This document shows, in pieces, positions 45,669 through 59,463 of a stretch of 64,000 nt of DNA (the first letter of the stretch is position 1; every line of letters starts with the position of its first letter). The notes below the pieces were generated by a model. That model was not told where the DNA came from. It searched no databases and saw only the letters and a list, made by a program, of their open reading frames with translations. The stretch lies in contig OX485804.1 in the NCBI GenBank assembly GCA_950295325.1, forward strand, positions 38,068,001 through 38,132,000, given 5' to 3'. The position numbers and the translations under genes were made by a program. Source of the DNA: Polytrichum commune (lineage: Eukaryota > Streptophyta > Polytrichopsida > Polytrichales > Polytrichaceae).

Positions 45669-46172
45669 GGGCCACTTCACACATGAGCCAAGAGCCGTGA
45701 CCATGAAATTGTGAGAGCCCAAAAGAAAGTGTCCAAAGGCCATCCCAAGACACCTCCAAAATCAAGTAGAGTGGTCACGGACCCTCAAGTGTACTCAAGT
45801 GTGAAGTCATATGTGACCGGCCCCTCAACCAAATGCTATTTCAATGAATTTCTATTCATGTGGCTCCTCATACATGGTAAAATAGAATAAATCAACAGTG
45901 GTGAGTGTTCAGAGTGCCATTGTCTCCCGGTTTTGTGTTAGACCTACCTCCAAGAGGTGAGTTTTAAAAATAATCCAAGTAAGCATGAAACATGATCCAT
46001 TTGATGCCATGTAGGAATCCATGTAGAATTTACATCCATCTTGCATTCACATACTCCGTTGGTCCCTCAAGCGTAGTGTGAAGTCAACTCGCACCAGCTC
46101 CATCTTTTCCACCAATGAGAGTGCTTGAAGTGCAATGGTCACGGGCCCTCAGTCTCGTGTGTGAAGTGGCCC
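45669..46172 (-). mobile_element. PIF/Harbinger-type MITE, family C copy 2
   Basis: Reverse-orientation homologue of 25694-26203, 504 bases, with GGGCCACTTCACAC ends. The right flank is TTA (46173-46175). The left reads TTG, a one-base change from a perfect duplication. Confidence 0.75.
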
Positions 46173-46179
46173 TTACTAT

Positions 46180-47640
46180 ACCACCATTATGATTCTTAAG
46201 CAAAACGCCATGTGTCACTAAAAATTGCAAATCTACCTGACTTGATGTGCTAACATAAGGAGATGTAGGTAATCTAGTTTCTTCCCCGAGAGATGGAAAG
46301 AGTTCCACTTTTTAGCAACAAAAAAAAATGCCTCTTTGATATTATCAAATACGGTTTTCTATGTTGTTGGGTTGTCCCCGTAATGAGGTAGACCCAATAA
46401 TTTTTTTCCACATGGTTGTCGATTTATGCCAAGTGGTTGTCCCTTGTTGGGCAAGGTGACAAGGAAGTGAGATTGCTTGATTAACTAACCATGAGGAGGG
46501 TAGGTGGGCAAGCCGTTGTTGAAAACTCACAGTCTGGTTTAGAGAGTATATTCCATGGGAAGTTCTCCGAATTCGACCAACAAAATAAGTTAGGTTGTCG
46601 AAGAAAGCACTTTGATGAGAGACATCATATGTATCTTCGTGCCCTTCTCAAAACCTTCCAATGAAAGTCACCTCCCCAAATTTCAATGCCAATGCAATGA
46701 TCCCCATAGTGTTTACATTGCATGTTGGGATTCAATATTATGTATAGAGGAGCAATCGACATTGTATTAGGGATGATTGTTTCGAAATGATTTTGGGGGC
46801 CCTACACTTGGTGCTCCACAAGTGCCTTTACCACCACTTCGAAGGAGGAAGTAAAAGGATTGCAACGGAGATGTTAAAAGTGCAGCAAAAGAACGTGACC
46901 ATCATACTGAGCAATATTTTTGCTACCATTGGCTATTTGAACTTTATAAGGTAAGGCATCATGGTGGTGTCACCATATATAAGCAAGGTTCTTCATTGCC
47001 CACTAGTTGTGGTAAAGAGGGCCGAGGCTCTTTGAAGGCCTTGAGCAAACAAATATGAGAACATTTATCCAGCTAGGACCTGCTTTAAACATGTGATAAA
47101 TCACAACCATAGAGAATAAAGGCTATGGGGTTCATAGCAGTGGTGAGACAAGATAGATGGTACTAAAACCAACACCCCAACCATAACCAACACCTTCAAA
47201 TCTTACACAATATGTACATATTGATTATGAGAATGTCCACCACATTACGGTCATGTGTTGCTACTAAATCATCTACAAATAAAATAAAATAGAGCTTGTA
47301 TAACTTTTGCATACATAATTCAAACAAGATGATATTTTGGTGCATTGGAATCCCTTTCAATTGTTAACAAGAATCATCTAATCTCTAGTCTAATAATTGT
47401 ATATATACTTAGTGCTTAAAGTGATGGTTTTAGCACCCTCTACCTTGGTGAATGGCACGTACTTTGATTGAACATGGATATGGTTTCTTAGTAGGATATG
47501 GTGAAGTAGAGTTTCTATTAGCTACAAAGTTGTGGATCCTCACTTGGAACATAGCAAATGCTCACAAATGATGTTGATGTTGTGTTGAGTAAGGTAGATG
47601 AGTGTTATTTGGTTTTTTTTTTTTTGTTGTTTGCTACCTT
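46180..47640 (-). pseudogene. Heavily decayed retroelement region with Ty1/copia RT motif
   Basis: The minus strand across 47223-47310 reads FILFVDDLVATHDRNVVDI, which matches the catalytic V/YVDD box of Ty1/copia reverse transcriptases. Flanking frames are broken by many stops. A segment near 46900-46960 (PYKVQIANGSKN) resembles a retropepsin-type region, but its order relative to the RT is wrong for copia, so two relics may be overlaid. No LTRs were found around it. Confidence 0.35.
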
Positions 47641-47819
47641 ATACTACTCATATTTGCAAGGTTGAATGTTTGCATGTCTCAGTTGAAAATGTAGAAGTCA
47701 AGACCAATAGTAGAAAGTTTTGGAGCTAGTCTTGAGTTGTTATGGATTACCAAAGTCTATCAATAATGGTCCAGATGAAGGCCACATAGGTCCTAAACCC
47801 CCCCCCCCCCCCCTCCCGG

Positions 47820-48010
47820 CGGCCCAATTATGTTGACAATTGAGCCTACAATGGTCAACATATTCTAAACACATAGTCCATTTCCTTTGAAACACTTGTC
47901 TTTTTGGTGTCCATTCTTAGTTGTGCACTTGACCAACCACCACTCAAATATAGGTGTCCAATTAAGATAAGTAACCGAATTAGGTCCCCCTACCTTAAGT
48001 AAGGTAGAGA
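47820..48010 (-). repeat. Small-LTR-family fragment, reverse orientation
   Basis: In reverse it reads ACTCAAATATAGGTGTCCAA, CTTTTTGGTGTCCATTCTTA, ACATAGTCCATTTC and CAATTATGTTGACAATTGA, with a 16-base C run at the position where other copies also have G/C runs. Confidence 0.55.
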
Positions 48011-48599
48011 GTGGGGGGTCCCCCTTACACAATTTGGATTTGCTAATCATCTCACACTAATTGCGTGTTTCATATTCCATGAGAAGTGGGTGCAGAGAGA
48101 AGATTATCCATTTAAGATCCACTTGCATCAGACACCATGGTGGCATCATCCTGAACAATCACCTCCCCTCAGAAGTGCACTCTTGAATTGTGCATTTACT
48201 TCTAGCTCATAGAAATATGTATCTTGCTTGTAAAATTGCAGGCATATTCAGAATAGTAGACGGTTTTTATCAATCATAATGAGATGTAACAAGTATGATC
48301 CTGGAAATAACCATCCATCTAAATTGAGATGAATCCTTAGAGCGATGGAAAACTCATCAAATCCTCCCAGTATACTTTCAAATCCAGAAGCAAATGCTAC
48401 ACGCAGGCTCATCCCTTACACATCACAAGATTTACTGGTCCACACCATACTTGAACTTTTCAAATATTGATGAATAGAACATGTATTTAAGAAAAGACTA
48501 GTCCAATTTGATAGGTGTTCATTTTTGTGACTGAACTCTTCTCTTATTACACTTTGGATTGCCTACCCGTCGCACTTAGCATGAATATGATTTATTTAC

Positions 48600-51420
48600 A
48601 AAGGTGACATACTCAACAAAGAAGGTGACAGTGAACCCAAATGCTAATGTAGTAGTGGCAAACAAGACTGTTCTCTTGTAGGCTGTTGGTGAGTTGTTGA
48701 GAAGAATCAGCTTTGTTCATCTTCGTTTCTCGTAAGAAGTAATCCAAGTCTACGCCAGGGGAGATTATGGAGAATAGTAATCTCTTTGCATGTGTGGTCT
48801 CCTTCATCTGGCAGGAACTGCAGAGTCTTGACGTCCTGGGAGAAGAGCACCTGCAAAATGGAGAAGATTACACATGCAGAAGGGGCATTTCAAGAGCTCC
48901 AACAATCCAAGAGTTGCCGAATTGGATGCAGGATTGAGCAGTTGGAGAAATTAAACATCTTGTGGCTTCTTCCCGATTAGGAGTATCTCCTACACTACGT
49001 CATTTGGAGATGATCCCAGCAGATCAGAACTTGCGCTTGAGATTACAAGTTGGTTGCTTACACAAACGTCAATTAGGCATATCATACGGCCCAGTACTTC
49101 CTTCATCAGCAATATTTGGAGGAACATCATGGTAGCCTGCTCTTGATGTTCACAAACAATGGTGCGCTGGTTGTGGCCATTTTTGGGGAAGTCATCCTCT
49201 TTTTAAATGACCAAAAAGCAACTTTTGCTTCGGTGGTTGAAGAAGGAAGTCATGACTTGGCAGGTACACTAGCTACATATACTATTTCTTCTGTGAATGA
49301 AAAATATGCCATCTTCCAGGACTCTTTCCGCCTCAACCTTCTCTTTCTTGTACCCACAGTACATCTTTAAGATCATCATTACCACATACATCAATGCGCC
49401 ATTTCTCTATTCAGAAATTTCAGGGACGAGTTCAAGCGCTCAATTCTCGATTTCAAATTTTGGAAGTCTTTCAAGTGGAACCATCGCTAAATGACATCCT
49501 GTTGAAACACACATTGAATCATTCTTGTCGAAGCCAAGAATTCTTGTGTCCAAGTTTAGGTGCTGCGTTTATTCATCACATTTCATGCATTTCAAGAATC
49601 ATGGAGTTGGTCGAGCTTCAAACATCAGAAGCTCCCCATGAGGTCCGTACATGTTCTCAAAACTTCTGGGTTTAGGGTTTAAGTTTTAAAGTCCCGCTTC
49701 TATTCATGTTGCATCCCGTTTATCTTTCGAACTCAGAGCAGTGCATCAGGGTTAAAAAGCTCTTTGTAGATAATCCTCATGTAAAAATAGGCGTTGGATC
49801 TAGGTTTCGCATCATTTGCACTGCTCGTATACACAATATTTATCTTCGCGTTCATTGTGAAATATCCCGTGGCTTTCCCGGTTTAAAAGAGACCAAAAAG
49901 AACCCAACCAACCAGTATTACCACGGTTTAAGTAATATTGCGCAACCGCCATTAAACCATAGAGTATTGCATTAACTCTTGGTATTGGTAAAGGGGCGCT
50001 ATTCACAAGGAATCTAGAGGATGCTCAGACAGCCAAGAGTTGTGTCTTCAGCCTGGAAAACCAGATCAGAAACTCTAGTCCGAAACACTTTGGTATCATC
50101 ACTGCATGTACCTGCAAAGGCCACATACCTCCCCACGACCACACAAACTGCAACATCAAAGATACACATACAAGCCCTCAGAAACCCGTGTCAAATCATC
50201 CGTCGAAACCCGATTCACCTATCAACCTGACACTCCTCCTGCGAATCCTCTAGAAGAGGATATCCCAGGTCCAGCAGCAGAGAAGAGTTACTCAAGCCTC
50301 AACATGAATGTCATACGGCACTTCCTATCTTGGGAGATTATCATCTTAGGGCATATATAAAACAGTAAATCCATCCTAACTGTAATCACCCTAAATGGCA
50401 CCATTGAGCAACAGCATATTGCATACACATGGCTTCCTATCGAGAGATGAATATAAGTCTCTGCCTAACCCTGGTCGAACGCGGAGTCATAGCTAATGCT
50501 ACCCCCTTCGTGGCAGGTTGGCAGAAATACCTACTACTGGTAACTAAAGGAAGCCTCAGTCAGCCAGTTCTCAGCATGTGGTCAAAAACCCTAAGCCGGT
50601 AATTCCAAAAATTCTTCTCTGGCCCCTTCCTTCACCAATCCTAAAGAGAAATCGACATATGAGAAGGCATCAGTTCTCCAAGGTGTTTAGCATCACAGAG
50701 ATCAGGCGCAAATTACCCATTCGAATTTGTTTCATCACATGCCTTCTATATCGCAAAGCTATTAAAAACACTCAGAATGAGTAGGAGGTTTGGTTGCATC
50801 ACCGAGCATGCTCTCAACCAAATACATTGGTATCCTCATTGTGCATTCCATTTGAAAAGAAATGGATATTGAAAACATGTCAGTGTCCTCTGGGGTGTCG
50901 AATCCCAGGGCCCATGGAGCCGCACATAGCGGGGTACAGGTTAGACTCTGAGATCGATTTGGGCAACAGGGAAGGAGGAGAACACCATACCCGAAGCACA
51001 AGTGCTCGGTGTGGTATGCTCAGCAATGCTGCCACGCTAAACAATATTGCAAAATGCTAAACCTAAAACACATACAAAAGCAAATTTTCTATGGTAGGCA
51101 TAGAGAACACTCAGAGAGCACAAGGCTCGCTCTGCGATGGGAGATGGGAAACTACAAGGGGGGACAGGGTTTATAGGACAAAGCAGCGGCCGCCATAGCC
51201 ACCGAGGCTGTTTTAGGGTTTGGTCAGAAGAAGGTCCCAGAAGAAAACGCTTCGTTCGTCGGAAACTAGGAGCGATTAAGTTATCGTTCGTCGCACGCTT
51301 CTGTCCGTCACAATCACCCTACTCAAGGTGGGCTTATAACATTTTGGCTACCAAGGAAGGTGGATGGGTCTTGAAATGGTTACTTTTTCCAACTAGCCTA
51401 CCTTCTCCTAGGCATTGAAA
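48600..51420. other. Unresolved region, possibly a decayed or unrecognised gene
   Basis: This region is less AT-rich than its surroundings and holds many medium frames on both strands (for example 49116-49370 +, 84 codons; 50762-51001 -). None is recognised, and stops break every extended reading. Near 48890-48970 the + strand has faint leucine-rich-repeat flavour (IQELPNW, then RIEQLEKLNILWL in another frame). On the minus strand an ATGGCGGCCGCTGCTTTG start (from 51197) with AAACCCTAA-like telo-box sequence just upstream looks like a plant gene start, but only 14 codons are open. Two different genes or a pseudogene are possible. Confidence 0.25.
51195..51225 (-). promoter_or_regulatory. Telo-box-like AAACCCTAAAA and candidate start MAAAALSYKPCPPL
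   Basis: On the minus strand, CCAAACCCTAAAACAGCC is followed by an ATG in strong context (GGCTATGGCGGCC). In plants AAACCCTAA boxes are common near the starts of ribosomal and other growth-related genes. A stop appears after 14 codons unless a splice donor (GTAGTT) is used. Confidence 0.25.
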
Positions 51421-51589
51421 CATGGGATGACCGGAGAGGGCTCTCTATTCGGACACAAAAGAATTATTTTTCGTCCTCTTGTTTTGCCACATGTCATGCT
51501 CACATTCGCTAAGACCCACCTGGAAACTACATTCCAGCACACGTAAAGACGATCCAAATCAAGGTTACGTAGTCACTTTCCTCATGATT

Positions 51590-53860
51590 TTTGGAGCTTG
51601 TGTTAACTATTAACCTCATAATAGTTCTTGTATTTTGAACACATAGTCCAAACACATGTCTTACTAGTATCCATTTTTGGAAGCACACCTAACCACATAC
51701 CACTCAAATGTAGATGTATGATGAAGAATAAATTTTGAATAGAGGTTGTCTACATTAAGTTAAGGTGAAAGCATGCCACTCTCAACTCTACACCCACTTC
51801 AATGAGTCCAAGATGATTGCCCATTTCAAATTGTGTTTGTAACCATTTGCCTCACGAATTTTGGAGTTCGTACAAATATCTTATTCATTATCAAATGAAG
51901 ATTCTTGAGCTCACAAAACATCGTGTAGGTTCCCCCCCCCCCCCAATTTATGTTGACTATTATTGAGTCTAAAAGGCTTAACAAATTTTGAACACTTTGT
52001 CCAATCTCTAGCAAGCGCATGCATTTTTTCAAGTATTCGTTCATATGTCCACACCTAAGCACACACCTACCAAGTTACTTATTGGGCACATATGTAATAA
52101 ATATTGTAGGAAATTAAAATCCACAAATAGACACGTCACCAACACACCCCCTCAGTAAATATTTGAGGGGAAAAAATCCCACGTACAAACACGTCACCAA
52201 CACTGAGTACTTTGTCACGTGAAGCTTCGAGTAACAAGTCAGGCAAAGTCATCATCACCAACAATAGACCTCAACACACTACTTATTTGTTGCTTGCAAT
52301 TTAAATTTCCTTAGAATGGATCACTACAAAAAAAAACATTGCAAGTCTTGCATCATTATATCATGCACAACGACGATTGAGCACATTAAGAATACTGTGA
52401 AATTCAAACATAATTCATGATACAAATACGCAATCAAACAACCTTCAATTGTCAATGAATCTATTGATATTCTATCTCAATTATTACAAACTTCATGAGG
52501 TACTTCATCTTTCACAATGCATACAATCTTTTCAATCTTGTGGCTCGATTCAACAAACTTGCAACGCATTAAATTAGGGTTTAATCTTTTTAGCCAAAAA
52601 TTTATGACTCCTCAACATGTAGCCTTGAATTTCTTGAAGGTAGAAATCATTTTTATTTGTACTGCCACAGTCCACATAAACTATTGTCAACAAGTGCATG
52701 GCACTTGAAGTTAGGTTAGGTTTCGAATAATTTGATTCCAAACAAAAGTCATGGAACAATGGTGATCATGAAACCTTCAATTGACAAAAATTAGTTTCCT
52801 CGTTGCTTTGCCTTGATGATTACAAACTTCATGAAATATTGCCTTGATTTGACCTACGAGCAACTTTTGAATTTAGGTTTCAAAGGATACAAATGAGGAG
52901 TGAAAACAATCCAAGTAATTGGCAACATGCAATCTCAATAAAAATCCTATGTACTTCCACATTTTTATAACACACACACACACACACAATTAACAATTGT
53001 ACCACAATTCAAAGATAATTTTGACGATGGAAATGAAATATGTGAAGATTGTAGCAATCAAAATCAACATAGAGAGTTTAGGAGCAAGGGGCAACAAAAG
53101 TGTGTTGAGGCATCTCACTGATCATCGTTTTCTTTCATCAATTTCTTTGAATTCAATGCCTAGGTCTCTACTAATTTTAGTTGAGGCAATGGCAGGTGAC
53201 AAGGCAAGCAACCCCTATTGAGATAATGTCAATCCTTAGTTTGGCAGTTATCCATGCTGCCTTCCGAATATGGGAAGCACAAGCCATTGCCACTTGGCAG
53301 CAACCCGAAACAATAATGCACGTTAAGTCCCCCCTCCTCCCACCTTGATCAATCCCAACATTGCTTCACCCATAATATTCACATGGCATTTCCAGCCAAT
53401 GCTCACCTCAACACACTACTTATTTTGGTTGTCTAATTTAAAACAAGTGACCATGAAAGGCACACATTCCTTAACGCGTTGATACCATGAATTTTTGGTT
53501 ACCTTGGTGGGATTGTCATATAATTGTGGGCACTTCCAACTCCATAGACAATTTTGGCCATTGGACAAATCGGGAATAATCTCAAACAATTAGTAATTGT
53601 GAATCATAATTATTGTCATAAAAGATTTAGATGTCATAAAAGATCAAAGAGGATATTATGTTTTCCTTTAACGGATCAAATAAACTCTCATACTAGCATT
53701 GATTATTGAATCTTCAACACATTGTCCAATCTTCTCATAACACATATTCTCTTGGTTATTGTTTTTTTTTATCAGAGAAAATGAAACACATGAAATTGAT
53801 ACCCATTTTATTTTTAAAAATATCCTCAAATTCTAAGTATATTGGTGACAATTGGTTTCA
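51590..53860 (-). mobile_element. LTR retrotransposon remnant of the small-LTR family
   Basis: Reading the minus strand: small-LTR-family sequence (about 53860-53488) ends in CA directly before TGGTATCAACGCG (53475-53487), a primer-binding site of the initiator-Met tRNA type. After about 1.3 kb, ACTGAGGGGGTG is followed by TGTTGGTGACGTG (about 52143), which looks like a polypurine tract and a second LTR start, with family sequence continuing to 51590. Inside, a minus-strand frame (52574-52759) has IVYVDCGSTNKN, like a retropepsin active site. The body is too short for an autonomous element. The 3' LTR also seems composite (two family fragments). Confidence 0.45.
52971..52988. repeat. (AC)n microsatellite
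   Basis: A run of alternating A and C inside the LTR element remnant. Confidence 0.85.
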
Positions 53861-53869
53861 TCTTGAATC

Positions 53870-55440
53870 CACTTGGGAAAAAAAACGAGAATCCTTAAAA
53901 GCAAGGTTCCTACAAGTAGTTATTTTTATTTTTATTTTTATTTTAAAAAACCACAACTTGTAAGTAACAATTTGGGGAACAAATTCATGCAATATGTATA
54001 TGATTTATGTATCCTAATACTTCATAATTTGGATTTGAATAATTGAACATAATTCAAAGGCACGTGCACGCTTGGAATACCCAAAATATACCTTATTGTA
54101 AACATAAGAAAATGGTAGCCTTTTTATACATTATATAGTGTTATAATCAGAAATACTTATATTTAATAAATGATGTTGATTCATTTTGAATGTTGTGTCT
54201 ATTGGATTAAGGGCTTGTCACTAAATGCATATTTTTGAAAAGAAAATCAAAGGTATGCCTTAGGTGTGAGAGCATACATTATAAGAGGTAACATAATATA
54301 ATTAGTTTATAAATATCAAGACGGAGTTCATAAATATCCAAACATTCATGTTTTGATCTAAATTATAGAGTCTAAATATACATGCATCTGATAATGAATA
54401 ATAGAGCAACATGCAAAGGGACCTTTATTCTAGAAGATACTTGGTGGTTTTAAGAGAAATTCAAATGTAATAAAATTTAAGGGAGTGATACAAAACTAAA
54501 TGAGTCTTCAAAACATAGAATCATGTACAAATTATTCATGGGACCATGCATCTAGAAATTATAAATTTGAAAATATGTCATTTGTGGTTATTGACAATAT
54601 TTTGAGTTAGAAAGTTGCTTCTTATATCTATACTAGCATTATAAGATTAACCACATCTTGATCAATTATGTCAACCACTTCATATTTCCACCAACATGTA
54701 GTAAAAAGTTGGCCATGGTTGATTGTAATAAAAAACACTGTTGCAGCATTTCAAGTATTGAATTATGTAGTGATTTGTGGTAAAGTGCCATGCCTAATTG
54801 TGTTACTTTTTAAAAAAGTTTGAGAACAAACAATCCGACATACTTTAGCATTGACGAGTCATTTCATACTTCAAACATTATATTCATAAATTTTGCATGT
54901 CATTGATGGTTTATGTCATATTTTGAAATATAAATTTCATTATATTTTGAAGTTTTCCCCTCTCAAATATACTCTGTAAACATTTGAAGATTTTCCTCTT
55001 CAAAATTTTGGTGTAAATCTGGAGCAGTTTGTATGTTTTGTGTTTTTTACACATTCATTTAATATTACGTAAATGACTTGCTGCTACAAATTTTAACATT
55101 TTTGTTCTCAACAAATGGTTTCTTAACCTAAATGACCTATTCAACTTGTTCATATTTAATTCCCTACATATGTGAATATGGCTAAAGCTAATGTGAATGC
55201 ATTGACATAAAATGAATCCTAAAATGATGTTTGAGACCACCAAAACACCAAAACACACAAACATAAAAAATAAATAAACAAAACATGTAAACAAATGCAA
55301 ATTGTTACATTTAGTTCACTTTCTCCCTTAATTTTAGAATGTTGAGTAGAAGATTTAAATTCATACTTATCTTGTACAATTAGAGCTAAATTTAATTTCT
55401 TGCGCTTTCAACGATATTTTATTTTGATTTTACACATCAA
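53870..55440. other. AT-rich intergenic DNA
   Basis: No gene or bounded element is visible, only low-complexity A/T runs. Confidence 0.35.
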
Positions 55441-55445
55441 CAAGT

Positions 55446-56579
55446 TTATGAATGTTTGAATATATATATATGCAATTCAGGTATGAATAAGACCTTCTGT
55501 AGGACTCCCTTCTTTTGGATGCCGTCAATAGTCCGTGTAATATTGATATCACCAATTCCTTGGACCCAAAGATCTCGATCATCGGCAATTGTGACTGACA
55601 AGGGTCCTGGTGGGATTGGTTTGAAAGTTGAAAACCAGTCGCGATGTTCCGTTATATGTTCAGTGGCACCGGAGTCAGCAAACCAAGATAGCTTATCTAG
55701 ATTCACACTTAGTGCATGCGATTGTCTGCTAACTGTCATAAAAGCACAAGCATCATGTTCGAAATCTGAGGAATTATTACTGGAACCAGAATTGGCTTGT
55801 TCAGTAGTTGTAACGCAAGCTTCGCTACGTTTTTCTCGTATGTCCTTCTATTGTCGATCGGGTTGATATTTTATCTGGATGGAAAACTTCATTTTATCCT
55901 GCCGTGGATGTGAACATTTTGTTGTCCAATTATCGAACTCTCCATAGTTATAGCAGCGGGTGCGGCTCTTAAGTTCTTTGATGTAATCCTTGTTATGATC
56001 ATGACTTTATTTCTTGTGTTTCGAAGACGGTTTACTGAAGCGAGTGAAAAATGCAGAATCACCAGAGCTCTCACTTCCTTGGAGTGCCATGAGGTTCTCC
56101 ATTTGAAGCAAACGCACCTTAAGGTTGGTGACAGTTTGTTCAAGAGCAGGGACGTTTGTCCAGGCTGCGACAATGTTGTTGTAGCTTGGAGGGAGACTAC
56201 AAACGATTTTGGTTATCAGCATGTCCTCGGGGAGGGGCTGGCCTAAATCTTTTAGTAAGTTTCCCATGCTCATGACCTTATTGATATGCATGTTAATGGA
56301 ACCTCTTATTCCCGTCTTGTACTCGAAGAATCGGTTTTGAATCGTGTGTATATTTTCCTTGGATTTTTGCTGGTAAAATGCACAAAGAGTTGCCCACATG
56401 CATGCCGCAGTAGAACAGTTTACAAGATTCGCAAGAACTGGTAAAGAAACAAACGAACTAATCATGCGTCTTGCCTGTGCGTTTGCTTTCTGCCAGGTGA
56501 TCTTTTCAGCTTCAAGAGTGCCATCTGGTGGTCCAGAGACTGCGCCGTTGACGATGGGCATGATCTCCTTCTTTATATA
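55446..56579 (-). pseudogene. Ty1/copia gag-protease fragment
   Basis: The minus strand encodes a gag part (56561-56007): LVNCSTAACMWATL, then KENIHTIQNRFFEYKTG, LPPSYNNIVAAWTN and VTNLKVRLLQMENL. A degenerate zinc knuckle follows near 55950 (CYNYGEFDNWTTKC, where the second Cys and the His are lost). The retropepsin region is next (WFADSGATEHITEHRDWF, then FIPELH) and ends at a stop at 55446. The gag N-terminus is cut at 56579 by a stop, and integrase, RT and LTRs are absent. Gag and protease are in different frames, so it is inactive. The ADSGATEH active-site context is copia-type. Confidence 0.85.
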
Positions 56580-56599
56580 TATTTAACATGCTAGCACTA

Positions 56600-59455
56600 C
56601 CATCAACGATCTATTTTACCCCTTTATGTATGGCTTGCAATCTAGAACATATGAATCCACACTTGTATTTTATTAATATAGATCACCAATTCATGCTAAA
56701 TTTTATTCAATACATTTTATTTCAATGTAAAAATATGTTAAAGTTGAGCATACATAAGCGTATTGACATTAAAAAAAAGTCAATAATGATGACTACATAT
56801 AATATAAGGTTAAAAAAATACTAATTGCAATATTTGTGAGAAATTCAAGTTAGAATTGGTACAAGATTATAATTTTTTTCATTTTTAATTGTGTATTTAA
56901 AAAATCTCAAATCAAAACAAGAATATTTAAAATGTTAGGAATTTAGTAGCCATATCCTACTTTGAGGACCAAACAATTATAACATGGGAGTCCATAATAT
57001 AATGTCTATATTACACATTTGAATATGTAATATAATCATGTGTTATACAAACATCAATTCTACCAAGTATAAACGAATGAATCTCATGTCAAAATAAAGT
57101 AAATACAATTACAAAACATGAATACAAAATATATAAGTTTCATTATTACAATAATCTTAGAAATAATAAATAAGTATTTAATTTAATATGAAATATATAT
57201 ATATATAATTTATAATTAATCTAAATTTTAGGCATAAATGGCTCGTAATATAAATGCCAAATGTTAGTTTTGAAAAAAAAATCTTCATCATTTTTTTTTG
57301 ATCCAATCACTTTGATCCGCCTCTTTGATGAAAACTTATAATACTCCTTGATGAATTTTTCTTAGTAGACTTCTTTACAAATTGATAGAAATCTTTAATA
57401 AATACATGTAAAGAATCAATTTATAAATTCTAAATTCTAATAGAACTACATGTGATTCAAAATTTTAACATACATGTTATTATTTGACTAACTATAGTGG
57501 AAAGTGAAATAAATACTATTATGAATTATAGATTTGTATGAATTTAAAGTTTAAATAAATAATGATTTTTTTACATCAAATAATACACATAATCAAAATT
57601 GCTAAAATATGTTTTTATTTTTAGGTTTTAAAAGCTAATAGAAAATGAGACATGAATATATTTTAGGTTAAATTTGTGCATGATTAAAAAACTAAAAAAG
57701 GTGATTTATTTTTATAAAATAAAAATTTAAAAATTTAAAAACATATTTGAGCTCGTCTATTAGTATAATATATATTTTCATGTGTATATATAATGCATGA
57801 AAATTTATTGGAGAACATCTCAAAGAATTTTTTATAAATGCTTTTTAATAAATTGTGTTAGTTTGGACTTTTGTACATTCAATAAGAACCAAGAGTTCAT
57901 TGAGAGGGTTTAAATACAAAAAATTGATTAATTTGTCAATTAATTAAAGACATTGATTGATGTTTAACAATGAAGAGTATGTGATACTTTGTTAATATGC
58001 GTAAAATTTTGAAAGTGGTAGATGTTTTTGGTCCTTCAGATTTCGTAACTAAATTAATATAATACATATGTCAAGTCATTATGGATGCATATTCATATAT
58101 TATTGTCCAAAAAATAATTAATTCTTAAAAATCATAAACACCAATAATGATAATTATGAGATACATTGGCATTTATTTTTGAAGGTTATGCTCTCATATG
58201 ATTTTTCAATTCTGACAAATGTTATTTGCGACATTTGTGATTGAAGTGATACCCTGTTATAAGATACGTAATGCCCATCTCATGCAACACATAAAAAAAG
58301 TACTTGAGTGCAAATTTGCTCTTAATATTCAATAAGGCTTGAAGAGTTAAGATATGATTTAAAGTTTTATCAAACATGATTCTTATTGAATAATAGGTGT
58401 CCTGACATGAACGTAATATGAAATTCGACGAACTTTAATTTATAAAGCTCGTTTAAAAAAAATGGATGATTGAGAGCAACTAGTATTTAAAGAAGTATGA
58501 CGCCTCTACATAAAAAGTTGTAGCCATATTTATAAATTTAGCATAATGATAAAATAATGTCCGATGAAATGATTGACCAAGTAATTACATTTTCTTTGGG
58601 TGCGATTGAGGTCAAGTTTTTTTTTAACCATTGATGTGCAATTCAACATCGACATCATTGTTAAATTTAATTTAATATTAAATATTAAATAATTTATCTA
58701 CAAATGTGTTTATTAGTTCTTTTGTCAAGTTTGAATTTGTTTAAGAATATTTAATGATTCCAAATTTATATACAAGTTCATGTTTGCAATGAACAATTAT
58801 ACATTTCAAATTTTAATCCAGGAGCATTTATATAATATTAACAATATTATACAATATATGCCTTTAAAAAAGTCCAATAATATTGTCTGATAAATTTTTA
58901 TAATTCGTATATGCATCGTTTCTATGAAATTATGAAATTAGAAGACTTTCTCTTTCAAAATAGCTAGTATTATATTTGTCAACAATTACATATAATTTTG
59001 AAATATATAAAAAAACAACAAGAAGAATATTATCATTGAGAATCTATTCATAAGCAAACCTCACAACATAATATTTATTTATAATCACACGCAAAAATAT
59101 TTATATAATTGAACAATCCAACAAAAATCAATCTCCAAATATAATTATAAAATATAAAATAATATGTATACTTGAAAAAATAAATAGAAATTCAAGTGTC
59201 AAGAATTTAAGAGTCCAAAATATTGTGCTAGTATGATTGTCATTCAACTCTAATATGGAACTACATGCGATTTGCCTTAAAACACTTTGCTAAACAATAC
59301 AAACCATACAATGGGCAATAGAGTTTAAACAAATAATCGTCATTTATACAATAGAGTCAAAGCAAACACAATAAAACATGCATGCTATCGAATCCCAAGT
59401 TTATACTTGTTTCATCCGTATGTTCCACAATATGAAATACATGGAAAAACTTGCA
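56600..59455. other. Very AT-rich gene desert
   Basis: This is the most AT-rich stretch of the window, with no credible frames, no RNA gene and no bounded element seen. It could contain matrix-attachment-like DNA, but nothing specific supports that. Confidence 0.4.
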
Positions 59456-59463
59456 TGTGGCCT

